A DNA stretch of 12,915 bases, taken from an uncultured Oscillospiraceae bacterium (GTDB lineage: Bacteria; Bacillota; Clostridia; Oscillospirales; Ruminococcaceae). The notes below the pieces were generated by a model. The model saw nothing but the letters and a program-made list of their open reading frames with translations. It was not told the origin of the DNA and searched no databases. The DNA lies in NCBI GenBank assembly GCA_934456315.1, contig CAKSHG010000041.1:1-12915 (forward strand). The letters run 5' to 3'. This document shows, in pieces, positions 1 to 7,839 of this stretch. Numbering within the stretch: position 1 is the first letter of the stretch; each line of letters begins with the position of its first letter. Both the position numbers and the translations under genes were made by a program.

Positions 1-4
1 ATTT

Positions 5-28
5 TGTCCGGAGAAGTCTGCCCGGACA
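5..28 (-). other. Hairpin in the leader of the off-window divergent transcript
   Basis: TGTCCGG (5-11) and CCGGACA (22-28) are perfect inverted repeats around a 10-nt loop. No T-run follows on either strand, so this does not look like an intrinsic terminator. It lies about 10 nt downstream of the minus-strand -10 box and would fall in that transcript's 5' untranslated region. Confidence 0.45.
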
Positions 29-37
29 TACAACTGT

Positions 38-66
38 ATTATACAACATTTCTCGTCATTTTGCAA
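38..66 (-). promoter_or_regulatory. Sigma-A promoter reading leftward out of the window
   Basis: Read on the minus strand there is a -35 box TTGCAA (61-66) and a perfect -10 box TATAAT (38-43) with a 17-nt spacer. Transcription would leave the window on the left, so a divergently transcribed gene is expected just outside. Its leader would contain the hairpin at 5-28. The short inverted repeat GTTAG/CTAAC at 70-85 lies just upstream of this -35 box and could be an operator. Confidence 0.7.
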
Positions 67-102
67 TAGGTTAGTAAACGCTAACTTCAAAAAAGTTTAA
101 TA

Positions 103-201
103 TCTGCGAAATTTCCCGTCCGGCGGCAGGATCAAACGTTTCGCAGAGCCTCCCGGCAGGGGAGGGTTCGCCCGGGCAAACTTATTTCCGGCTGTTTTTT
201 T
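103..201. other. GC-rich structured intergenic segment, function unknown
   Basis: This is the body of the 340-nt gene-free stretch. It holds a 9-bp stem TCTGCGAAA/TTTCGCAGA (103-111/139-147), a 6-bp stem CCTCCC/GGGAGG (149-154/160-165), an alternative GGG-TTCG-CCC hairpin (164-173), and then a T7 run (195-201). It lies between the two divergent promoters and is downstream of neither, so neither should transcribe it. The rest of 1-340 holds only the two promoters and short hairpins. I found no coding signal. Confidence 0.35.
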
Positions 202-245
202 GGCACTTTTGTGTGATAATTTGTTGAATTATTATAAAAAAACAC

Positions 246-274
246 TTGCATTAAATATGGGAAAGTGATATAAT
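246..274 (+). promoter_or_regulatory. Sigma-A promoter of the PHP-malic enzyme-metF operon
   Basis: A -35 box TTGCAT (246-251) and a consensus -10 box TATAAT (269-274) are separated by 17 nt. Initiation near 281 would leave a leader of about 60 nt before the ATG at 341. That leader contains a 6-bp hairpin, TCCCGG (302-307) with CCGGGA (313-318). No comparably strong promoter is visible before 4202, so the five following genes are probably one transcript. Confidence 0.85.
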
Positions 275-340
275 ATCTAATAGCGTATGTATTCGTCCCG
301 ATCCCGGACGTCCCGGGAGATAATAATACGAGGTGACTAA

Positions 341-1189
341 ATGAAAGCTGATCTGCATTGCCACACAACGATCTCCGACGGCTCGCTCGGTATTTCCGAC
401 GTTATCCGTCAGGCTGACAGGAACGACGTACGGTGCCTTGCGATAACCGACCACGACAGCCTGGCGTCCCTTTCCCGCTCCGCGGTGCTAGGGAAGCGCT
501 ACAACGTGAATGTTATCCCCGCAGTGGAGTTCTCCGCGTTCGACAACGACCGGAAGAAAAAGGTACATATCCTGTGCTACATGCCCGCGAAGCCTGACCG
601 GCTGGAGGGGCTCTGCCTGCGCAGCTCCACGGGAAGAATGGAGCTTGGAAAGCGCATGGCGGTCAAGGTGCTCGACCAGTACCCGATAACGCTGGAGAGC
701 ATTCTCCGCTATTCCGCCGGGAGCAAGGCGATCTATAAGTGCCACATAATGCACGCGCTGATGGACTACGGCTACACCACGGAGCTTTACGGCGATGTGT
801 ACGACTCCATCTTCGACGCGAAGGAGGGCATATGCGCGGCGGAGGTAGCCTCCGAGGCTGACTTCTACCCGGACGTACATTTCGTCACCACGCTGATACG
901 CGCTTCGGGCGGCATTTCAGTAATGGCGCACCCCAGGGTCTACGACAGCGCCGACCTGCTGGAGGAGCTCGCCGCAAAGCACGAGATAGACGGCGTCGAG
1001 GTGTGGCACCAGAGCGCCGACGAGAAGTACCGCAGCGAACTTCTGGGCATTGCAGAGGCGAACGGGCTGCTGACGACGGGCGGCTCGGATTTCCACGGAT
1101 TCTACAATCACTACGCGATACAGATAGGCTCCAACACTACTCCGGAGGAGTCGCTGAACAAGATAATAACCCACAAGGGCAAAGCATAA
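341..1189 (+). CDS. PHP-domain metal-dependent phosphoesterase
   Basis: The 282-residue protein is a PHP-fold hydrolase. It shows the ordered metal-ligand motifs of the family: HCH at the N-terminus (H6, H8), D13, TDHD with H38, E63, H76 (VHIL), AHP with H197, and GSDFHG with D250 and H252. Length and order fit the single-domain subfamily that includes 3',5'-nucleoside bisphosphate phosphatase and YciV/RNase AM, which remove phosphate or nucleotides using a di- or trinuclear metal centre. The exact substrate cannot be read from sequence. The start is fixed by GAGGTGA (330-336) just before ATG 341. It is first in a five-gene operon, 23 nt before the malic enzyme gene. A cytosolic enzyme is expected, as there is no signal peptide. 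An alternative is a histidinol-phosphatase-like activity, which I consider less likely. Confidence 0.85.
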   Translation: MKADLHCHTTISDGSLGISDVIRQADRNDVRCLAITDHDSLASLSRSAVLGKRYNVNVIPAVEFSAFDNDRKKKVHILCYMPAKPDRLEGLCLRSSTGRMELGKRMAVKVLDQYPITLESILRYSAGSKAIYKCHIMHALMDYGYTTELYGDVYDSIFDAKEGICAAEVASEADFYPDVHFVTTLIRASGGISVMAHPRVYDSADLLEELAAKHEIDGVEVWHQSADEKYRSELLGIAEANGLLTTGGSDFHGFYNHYAIQIGSNTTPEESLNKIITHKGKA

Positions 1190-1212
1190 AACATATTAAA
1201 GAGGGAAACAAC

Positions 1213-2376
<1,164 letters not shown>

Positions 2377-2404
2377 AAATTAAAATACAGGCGGTGTAAA
2401 AATT

Positions 2405-2659
2405 ATGACTTACGAATTCTATCCCCGCGGCGTATGCTCGCGTAAAATGGTGTTTGATATCGAAAACGGCGTTGTGAAGTCCCTCGAGGTAGTGGGCGGC
2501 TGCAACGGCAACCTCAAGGGAATCTCCTCCCTTGTGACCGGAATGAAGCTGGAGGACGTCATCGAACGTCTGAACGGCATAACCTGCGGCAGCAAGCCCA
2601 CGTCATGTCCGGATCAGATAGCGTCCGCGCTCAAGAAGTTCCTCGAAGAAAACAAGTAA
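2405..2659 (+). CDS. TSCPD-domain small protein (TIGR03905-like)
   Basis: This 84-residue protein ends with the signature PTSCPDQI (65-72) and has four cysteines (C11, C33, C61, C68), matching the short clostridial TSCPD family. The same domain occurs at the C-terminus of B12-dependent ribonucleotide reductases, but no biochemical role is established for the free-standing form. Metal or nucleotide binding is only a guess. The start follows an AGGCGGTG ribosome binding site (2389-2396). It sits between the malic enzyme and metF genes with gaps of 28 and 12 nt, so it is certainly co-transcribed with them. Family assignment is firm and function is unknown. Confidence 0.88.
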   Translation: MTYEFYPRGVCSRKMVFDIENGVVKSLEVVGGCNGNLKGISSLVTGMKLEDVIERLNGITCGSKPTSCPDQIASALKKFLEENK

Positions 2660-2671
2660 ACGGAGATACCC

Positions 2672-3544
2672 ATGAAAATACCTGAACTGTTCAAAAACGG
2701 CCGTACAGTGCTCTCTTTTGAGGTTTTCCCGCCCAAAAAGGACGCTGATGTTTCCGTTATCTATGACACGCTTGACCAGCTTGGCGACCTTCACCCCGAT
2801 TTCATCAGCGTTACATACGGCGCGGGCGGCTCCGCGGCGGGCGCTACGACTACCGAGCTAGTCCGGCACATCAAGGAGAAGCTCGGCACGGAGTCCATCG
2901 CGCATCTCACCTGCGTGAACTCCACCCATGCCGACATCGACGCGAAAATAAAGGAATTCGAGGAGAGCGGCATTGAGAACGTCCTCGCGCTGCGCGGCGA
3001 CATCAATCCGAATATCCCACCGAAGAACGAATTCCTCCACGCAAGCGACCTCATCGAATACATGAAGCCGCGTTCAAATCTGTCGTTTTCCGGCGGCTGC
3101 TACCCGGAGGTCCACCCGGAGGCTTCCTCCATGGTGGAGGATATCCGCAACCTTAAGAAGAAGGTAGACGCTGGAGCTTCCCACCTCATTTCGCAGCTGT
3201 TTTTCGATAATGCCAGCTTTATCGGGTTCCTCGAGAAAGCGCGCATAGCCGGGATAAACGTCCCGATAGAAGCGGGCATCATGCCCTGCGTGAATGCGAA
3301 GTCTGTGCAGAGAATGGTATCAATGTGCGGCGCGAGCCTGCCGGTGAAGTTCACCAAGATGATAAATCGCTACGGCGACAACCCCGAAGCAATGCGCGAC
3401 GCTGGGATCGCATACGCAGTCGACCAGATAATCGACCTTGTGGCGCATGGCGTCGACGGTATCCATCTCTACACGATGAACAATCCCTATGTTGCAAGGA
3501 AAATTACTGAAAGCATAGAAAAGGTGATACGCTGTGACAAGTGA
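2672..3544 (+). CDS. metF: Methylenetetrahydrofolate reductase
   Basis: This 290-residue flavoprotein reduces 5,10-methylene-THF to 5-methyl-THF, the methyl donor for methionine synthesis. The N-terminal strand LSFEVFPPK carries the catalytic Glu (E17). TYGAGGS (48-54), a substrate/flavin loop LALRGDIN, and SQLFFDNASF follow in the order expected of an MTHFR TIM barrel. Length is normal for the bacterial single-domain enzyme. GGAGA (2662-2666) precedes ATG 2672 by 5 nt. Its last 11 nt overlap the next gene, which encodes a B12-methionine-synthase reactivation protein. This coupling supports a role in supplying the methyl group to cobalamin-dependent methionine synthase. Confidence 0.95.
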   Translation: MKIPELFKNGRTVLSFEVFPPKKDADVSVIYDTLDQLGDLHPDFISVTYGAGGSAAGATTTELVRHIKEKLGTESIAHLTCVNSTHADIDAKIKEFEESGIENVLALRGDINPNIPPKNEFLHASDLIEYMKPRSNLSFSGGCYPEVHPEASSMVEDIRNLKKKVDAGASHLISQLFFDNASFIGFLEKARIAGINVPIEAGIMPCVNAKSVQRMVSMCGASLPVKFTKMINRYGDNPEAMRDAGIAYAVDQIIDLVAHGVDGIHLYTMNNPYVARKITESIEKVIRCDK

Positions 3545-4202
3545 AATTACACGGATAAACCGTGACGAAGCACTCCGCTACATGGGATACACCCACGCTC
3601 CGGACGAGCGGATAAGCGCGGTCATCGACCAGTGCGAGCAGGAGCTGCTGAAAGAGGCGCGCCCGCAGTTCGTATGGCGAGTGTTCAATATACAGCGCAG
3701 CGGCAGGGAGATATTCCTTTCTGACTGCGATTTCCAGCTCGAGGGGCACGACATCGCTGAGCACCTGCGCGGCTGCGACAAGGCGGCGGTGGTCTGCTCA
3801 ACGCTTTCCTCCGCGGCTGACAGGTACCTCAAAAAGCTGGACGTTTCCGACTCGATGAAGGCGCTCATCACTGACGCGCTCGCCAATGCGCTGGTCGAGC
3901 AGGTCAACGAGGAGGCCCGCCAGGATATCATCAACAACATGCCGGGATATTCCACCACCTGGTGCTACGGCGCGGGGTATGGGGATTTCCCGATCGAGTG
4001 TGCTCCGCTGCTTATCGCGTCCGTCGACGCGGTCAGGAAGATAGGCGTCTGCTGCACGGCTACGCATATGCTCACGCCCAGAAAGACCATCATCGGCGTT
4101 ATCGGTCTGTTCCGCGGCGAACTCGACAAGAAGCGCCGCAGCTGCGAGGACTGCAACCTCAAGGACAGCTGTAAATTCCGCGCGTACGGCACGCGCTGCT
4201 GA
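3534..4202 (+). CDS. Stand-alone B12-dependent methionine synthase activation-domain protein
   Basis: The 222-residue protein corresponds to the C-terminal AdoMet-binding reactivation domain of MetH, here as an independent polypeptide. The core segment GAGYGDFPIE (146-155) matches the family's SPGYGDFPLE-type motif. MLTPRKTIIGVIG (179-191) follows, then a Cys-rich tail (C204, C207, C213, C222) typical of clostridial versions. In full-length MetH this domain binds AdoMet and re-methylates oxidised cob(II)alamin. The start is GTG 3534, set by AAGGTGA (3521-3527) six nt upstream and overlapping the end of metF by 11 nt. The MetH catalytic subunit is not in the window, so a split MetH encoded elsewhere is expected. 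A free-standing corrinoid-protein activator for another methyltransferase is also possible. Confidence 0.88.
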   Translation: MTSEITRINRDEALRYMGYTHAPDERISAVIDQCEQELLKEARPQFVWRVFNIQRSGREIFLSDCDFQLEGHDIAEHLRGCDKAAVVCSTLSSAADRYLKKLDVSDSMKALITDALANALVEQVNEEARQDIINNMPGYSTTWCYGAGYGDFPIECAPLLIASVDAVRKIGVCCTATHMLTPRKTIIGVIGLFRGELDKKRRSCEDCNLKDSCKFRAYGTRC

Positions 4203-4211
4203 TTATTTTTT
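4180..4211 (+). terminator. Weak possible terminator of the metF operon
   Basis: GCGCGT (4180-4185) and ACGCGC (4191-4196) form a 6-bp stem around the end of the coding sequence, and a T6 run lies at 4206-4211. About 9 nt separate stem and T-run, so this is a poor fit to an intrinsic terminator. It is listed because no better one precedes the next promoter. Confidence 0.25.
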
Positions 4212-4231
4212 GTAAATTCTTTCATTTAGAG

Positions 4232-4260
4232 TTGACAAAAAATTCTAGTTGTGATATAAT
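4232..4260 (+). promoter_or_regulatory. Consensus sigma-A promoter of the tetR-type gene
   Basis: The boxes are a perfect -35 TTGACA (4232-4237) and a perfect -10 TATAAT (4255-4260), with a 17-nt spacer. Such a strong promoter in front of a repressor gene fits one normally held down by an operator. A palindrome does overlap the -10 box (4246-4268). Confidence 0.92.
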
Positions 4261-4268
4261 TACAACTA
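4246..4268. promoter_or_regulatory. Palindromic operator overlapping the -10 box, probably for the TetR protein
   Basis: TAGTTGT (4246-4252) and ACAACTA (4262-4268) are perfect 7-bp inverted repeats around a 9-nt centre that contains most of the -10 box. Total length is 23 bp. Size and placement are those of TetR-family operators that block their own promoter. That the downstream TetR protein binds here is inference. Confidence 0.7.
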
Positions 4269-4269
4269 A

Positions 4270-4433
4270 AGGTCGCCTCTGAAAACCGGGACACGAGCAG
4301 ATTTCGTGCATGACTTATATCAGATGCTAGGCACCAAACCGCAGTAATACTTGATGTATTTCAAGGTTTGGTAACGACGCAGATGATATAAGTCATAGAA
4401 ATCTGCCGTGAAGGAGGTTTTTAGAGGTGACCT
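4270..4433. repeat. 164-bp long-hairpin (MITE-like) element in the tetR leader
   Basis: Almost the whole segment folds on itself. The outer arms are 4270-4287 and 4416-4433, with two mismatches on DNA level that are G-U pairs in RNA. Next come GCAGATTTC/GAAATCTGC (4297-4305/4398-4406), a perfect 13-bp stem (4310-4322/4384-4396), ACCAAACC/GGTTTGGT (4333-4340/4365-4372) and an apical AATAC/GTATT hairpin (4346-4350/4356-4360). There is no coding frame and no clear target-site duplication. The right arm recurs exactly at 12798-12815, suggesting a dispersed non-autonomous element. It starts a few nt after the expected transcription start, so it would be transcribed. A structured regulatory leader is the alternative. 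Confidence 0.7.
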
Positions 4434-4469
4434 GAAGTATGACTGCCAAGCAGTTAAGGAGGTTCAAAA

Positions 4470-5138
4470 ATGCCGCCAAAGCCAAAATTCACACGCGAGG
4501 AGATAGTTGCGTCCGCAGTCGATCTCGTCAGCAAAAGAGGCATAGATTATTTAACCACCCGTAACCTCGGGGAGTGGATGGGCAGTTCCGCGCGTCCTAT
4601 CTTCACGGTGTTCAACAGCATGGACGAGGTCGTGCGCGAGGTGCGCAGAGCCGCAACCGAGAAGTTCAACAGCTATATCCGCGAGATAGTTGACTTCACG
4701 CCTGCTTTCAAGGAAGCCGGAGTGCGTATGGTGCGTTTCGCGATAAATGAACCCAAGCTTTTCCAGCTGATATTCATGACAGAGAACAGCGAGCCGGTGA
4801 ATCCCGGTTCTTTCTTCGGGAATCTCGGCGAGTACGAGGGGCTGTGCACCTCGGTCATCTGCCGCGACTACGGGCTGAATCAGGAGGAAGCCACAGTGCT
4901 TTTCCAGCACATGTGGACCTATACATACGGCATAAGCGCGCTCTGCGCAACGCATATGTGCATGTTCCCGGAAAAGGACATCACCTCCCGCATAGGGACG
5001 GAATTCCTTGCAATCATTTCGCTTATCAAGAGCGGAAATATGTACACGACCACGCCTGACCCCATCAAGGGCAGCGACCCGAAATCTCTCAAGACCAACA
5101 AGATAGTCGACAAGATCAGGGAAGACGCTACAAAATAA
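4470..5138 (+). CDS. TetR/AcrR-family transcriptional regulator
   Basis: This 222-residue protein has an N-terminal TetR-type helix-turn-helix at about residues 8-55, including LTTRNLGEWMG and then the recognition-helix region SSARPIFTVFNS, followed by MDEVV. The C-terminal two thirds are a helical ligand/dimer domain without a recognisable ligand signature. ATG 4470 follows AGGAGG (4457-4462). The gene is monocistronic, with a consensus promoter and palindromic operator upstream and a strong terminator directly downstream. Autoregulation is therefore likely. No efflux or other obvious target gene lies next to it, so its regulon and inducer are unknown. The C-terminal domain is diverged from characterised TetR members. 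The HTH family call is firm. Confidence 0.88.
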   Translation: MPPKPKFTREEIVASAVDLVSKRGIDYLTTRNLGEWMGSSARPIFTVFNSMDEVVREVRRAATEKFNSYIREIVDFTPAFKEAGVRMVRFAINEPKLFQLIFMTENSEPVNPGSFFGNLGEYEGLCTSVICRDYGLNQEEATVLFQHMWTYTYGISALCATHMCMFPEKDITSRIGTEFLAIISLIKSGNMYTTTPDPIKGSDPKSLKTNKIVDKIREDATK

Positions 5139-5143
5139 AAAAT

Positions 5144-5180
5144 ATCCGGGTTGAACCGATAAAGTTCAGCCCGGATTTTT
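5144..5180 (+). terminator. Intrinsic terminator after the tetR-type gene
   Basis: A 13-bp stem (5144-5156 with 5164-5176, one G-U pair) closes a 7-nt loop and is followed by TTTT. An A-run precedes it, so it could also act for transcripts coming from the right. From here to 5269 I see no gene or other signal. Confidence 0.93.
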
Positions 5181-5270
5181 CGTGTATCGTCTGTACTCAT
5201 CACGTCTTTGCTGGTTGCTCCTGTGTTAATTCATCTGTGTTTATGCGTATCAACTCCTTTTTGGGGTATA

Positions 5271-5301
5271 AAGAAAAGACCTCAAGTACTGCTACTTGAG
5301 G
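5271..5301 (-). terminator. Intrinsic terminator of the lipoprotein gene
   Basis: Read on the minus strand, CCTCAAGTA pairs with TACTTGAGG (9 bp, 4-nt loop, 5280-5301) and is followed by a T-rich tract TCTTTTCTTT. It lies about 20 nt after the lipoprotein stop codon. Together with the tetR terminator it insulates the two convergent transcripts. Confidence 0.92.
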
Positions 5302-5322
5302 CCCTGTATGATATTAAGTTAA

Positions 5323-6363
5323 TTAGCCAAGCAATGCATCCAATGCATCAAAGTCTTCTTTTGTAAGACCTTCAGTGAGGTCGATGTCTTTCTTGCCGTC
5401 CATGATGTCTTGGGCTTCCTGGTTGATGCGGGCAGCTTCGGCTGGTGAATAGGTAAAACCGCCTTGCGTGTCCTTGTATCCCTTATCTGTTATATCATAA
5501 GCATTGTCTGGCACATCATAACCATATATTTCTCTGAACTGGCCATATGTTAGATCGCTGCCGGGAATCTTGTCTTTATCACTCTTACTAGCTGACGATG
5601 GTGTAGAGGTTTCTGATGGGATAACTGTTACTACTTCTTCAGTGTGAGTAGGCTCTGGCTGTGATTCCGTGGTATGTGTTTGCTCGATAGGCTTCGTAGT
5701 GTCCTTATCATTAAGTGTTGAATCTGCTAAAGATTCTGCTTCAGCAGGTAAGATACTGTCTGGTGTGATGATATCTTTATTATCTGTTACAATGTTGATG
5801 AAGTCATCGTATACTTCAATATCATAACCTAGATAATGCTCAACAGCTTCCGGTGACATCTTAAGCATATCTCCTGCTAAGATGATTTCCTTTGTGCTGA
5901 TGTTTTCGTCTTTCTCGCCTGTTGAGTATTCTATGGTTATCGTATCAGCTTCAGTTTTGAATTCCAGCTTAAGATTGCTTACTGCAGCTGTATGGAGATA
6001 AAGTGCCTGTTCATCTGGAGCATAATTGGCAACACCATAACCTGGCAGCACAGAGGACACCTCGATCATGCCATCTGGAGTTGTTGTCATGCCTGTTTCG
6101 ATATTATTAACATAAATAGCATATGTGACAGAATTAAGGGTAGCTTCTGTATCCTGGGTTTCATTGTTGACGTCTGGATTGATATCGTCAGTCAGTTCTT
6201 CTGTATAAGGTGTTGAGACCTCTGTGGTGATTGATGGTGGGTAGAGATCTACATCCGATACGGTGGGTTGCTGTGAACAGCCCGTGAAGAAGCTGGTTGC
6301 AAATACTGCTAAAGCTGATGTTGTGACGATTGTCTTTCTTAATGTGTCTTTTATTGAGAACAT
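5323..6363 (-). CDS. Putative secreted lipoprotein, function unknown
   Basis: This 346-residue protein has a lipoprotein signal: a short basic N-terminus, a hydrophobic stretch (about 11-26) and lipobox FFTGC with C29 as the lipidated residue. It is therefore expected to be anchored outside the membrane. Residues about 75-200 contain short repeats such as DGMIEVSSVLPGYG and LKMSPEAVEHYLGYDIEV, which resemble the strand-helix units of copper-amine-oxidase-like stalk domains; this likeness is tentative. A Ser/Thr/Pro/Glu-rich linker and an acidic C-terminal segment (from about 270) ending in DALDALLG follow. The frame opens at ATG 6387, but AAGGAGG (6372-6378) lies eight nt before ATG 6363, so I choose the second Met. 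Base use is visibly more AT-rich than in the neighbours, suggesting transfer or relaxed selection. I do not recognise a specific family. Confidence 0.8.
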   Translation of the reverse strand: MFSIKDTLRKTIVTTSALAVFATSFFTGCSQQPTVSDVDLYPPSITTEVSTPYTEELTDDINPDVNNETQDTEATLNSVTYAIYVNNIETGMTTTPDGMIEVSSVLPGYGVANYAPDEQALYLHTAAVSNLKLEFKTEADTITIEYSTGEKDENISTKEIILAGDMLKMSPEAVEHYLGYDIEVYDDFINIVTDNKDIITPDSILPAEAESLADSTLNDKDTTKPIEQTHTTESQPEPTHTEEVVTVIPSETSTPSSASKSDKDKIPGSDLTYGQFREIYGYDVPDNAYDITDKGYKDTQGGFTYSPAEAARINQEAQDIMDGKKDIDLTEGLTKEDFDALDALLG

Positions 6364-6447
6364 AGTTTGTTCCTCCTTGGGAATCATATAATTACTGAAT
6401 TCGTTGTATTACACGATTCTTTCATCTGTTTCAGCTAAGAATGGCGG

Positions 6448-7818
6448 TCAGGAAGCGAACTTCATGACGATGCCGATAACGAACAGCACAATGATCATAG
6501 CAGGGAGGACGAAGGTCATGTAGCCTTTCAGGAAGCGACCCAGCTTCAGACCCTTTCCGGTGTTCGCCTCGCTTAGGAAGCTGTCCCAGCCCCAGCCTTT
6601 TTTCAGCACGCAGAACAGGACAACGACCAGCGACCCGAGGGGAAGAATGATGTTGCTGACGAGGAAATCCTCGAGGTCCATTATGTTGGTTCCTTCGCCG
6701 AGGGGCTGAATGAAGCTAAGCACATTGAACCCAAGACAGCAGGGGAGCGACAGAACGAACAGCAGGACGCCGTTTACGATACACGCTTTCTTTCTGCTCC
6801 AGCCGAAAAGGTCCTGGGTGCACGCCACGATCTCCTCGAAAACCGCGAGCACAGTGGAGAGCGCCGCAAACGACATGAATACGAAGAACAGACTGCCCCA
6901 CAGCCTTCCGAGCGGGATATGGTTGAAGATGTTCGGCAGCGTGATGAATATCAGCTCCGGACCGCTGCCGACGTCGACTCCGTAGGCGAAGCACGCCGGG
7001 AAGATGATAAGCCCGGAAGCGATCGCGACGACGGTATCCAGCAGGGCGACGTTGACGGATTCGCCGGGCAGGGAGTGTTCCTTGCCGATGTAGCTGCCGA
7101 AGATAGCCATCGCTCCGATGCCGAGGCTAAGCGTGAAGAATGCCTGATTCATCGCGTTGACGATAATGTTGCCGATACCGACCTCATTCACAGCGTCGGG
7201 GTTCGGCATTAGGTAGAATGAAAGCCCTGCCTTGCCGCCCTCCATGAAGAAGCTGTTTATCGCAAGTACGACCATTATAGCAAGCAGCGCGATCATCATG
7301 ACTTTAGTCACGCGCTCCAGACCGTTTTTCAGCCCGACGGAGCACACGATCACAGCCACCGCGACAACTATCCCCATGAAAAGCACCATCATCGGCGCGT
7401 CGGTGAGCATGACGCCGAACGCCTCCGCGACCCCGGCGGAATCCAGCCCGGACAGCTCGCCGACCGCGGTCGAAACGAAGTAGCGCACCATCCAGCCGGC
7501 GACCGTGGTGTAGAACATCAGCAGAAGATACGCGCCCGCCAGTGCGACCTTGCCGTGGATATGCCACTTGGTGCCCTCCGGCTCGAGCTGTTGGTACATT
7601 TTGACCGGGCTTTTCTGCGCCGCCCTTCCGATGGAGAATTCCATCGTGAGCACCGGTATGCCCAGTATCGCGAGGAACACAAGATATATCAGAACGAACA
7701 GCCCTCCGCCGTTCTGTCCTACAACATACGGGAACTTCCATACGTTTCCTATTCCGATAGCGCAGCCCGCGCTTAGCAGAATGAATCCCAGTCTGCTCCC
7801 TAATTTTTCCCTTCCCAT
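6448..7818 (-). CDS. Sodium-dependent symporter of the NSS (SNF) family
   Basis: This 456-residue polytopic membrane protein imports a small substrate, usually an amino acid, with Na+. The family's TM1 signature is clear: SRLGFILLSAGCAIGIGNVW followed by KFPY (about residues 8-31), then NGGG (36-39) and a PVLTMEFSIGR segment ending TM2. About 11 hydrophobic helices follow, the usual number for bacterial members such as MhsT, and the protein ends in a hydrophobic helix near FVIGIVMKF. The start ATG 7818 has GGAGG (7824-7828) five nt upstream. It is 21 nt downstream of the lipid kinase gene on the same strand, so it is probably the last gene of the plsC-lipid kinase transcript. Substrate cannot be inferred. 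No terminator is visible before the lipoprotein gene. Confidence 0.92.
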   Translation of the reverse strand: MGREKLGSRLGFILLSAGCAIGIGNVWKFPYVVGQNGGGLFVLIYLVFLAILGIPVLTMEFSIGRAAQKSPVKMYQQLEPEGTKWHIHGKVALAGAYLLLMFYTTVAGWMVRYFVSTAVGELSGLDSAGVAEAFGVMLTDAPMMVLFMGIVVAVAVIVCSVGLKNGLERVTKVMMIALLAIMVVLAINSFFMEGGKAGLSFYLMPNPDAVNEVGIGNIIVNAMNQAFFTLSLGIGAMAIFGSYIGKEHSLPGESVNVALLDTVVAIASGLIIFPACFAYGVDVGSGPELIFITLPNIFNHIPLGRLWGSLFFVFMSFAALSTVLAVFEEIVACTQDLFGWSRKKACIVNGVLLFVLSLPCCLGFNVLSFIQPLGEGTNIMDLEDFLVSNIILPLGSLVVVLFCVLKKGWGWDSFLSEANTGKGLKLGRFLKGYMTFVLPAMIIVLFVIGIVMKFAS

Positions 7819-7839
7819 TTAAACCTCCGTTTTTTTAGT

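Noticed and set aside
67..89. DtxR/IdeR-type iron box suggested by TAGGTTAG and CTAACTT
   Set aside because: The half-sites are separated by six nt instead of being nearly contiguous as in IdeR/DtxR operators, so the match is not convincing.
1003..1212. Upstream extension of the malic enzyme open frame to 1003
   Set aside because: It lies within the PHP gene in another frame and lacks malic-enzyme homology. ATG 1213 has the ribosome binding site and the conserved N-terminus.
6388..6447. A dedicated promoter for the lipoprotein gene
   Set aside because: A TATGAT-like -10 can be placed, but no -35 at a proper distance matches, so I do not call it. Read-through from the symporter gene is possible.
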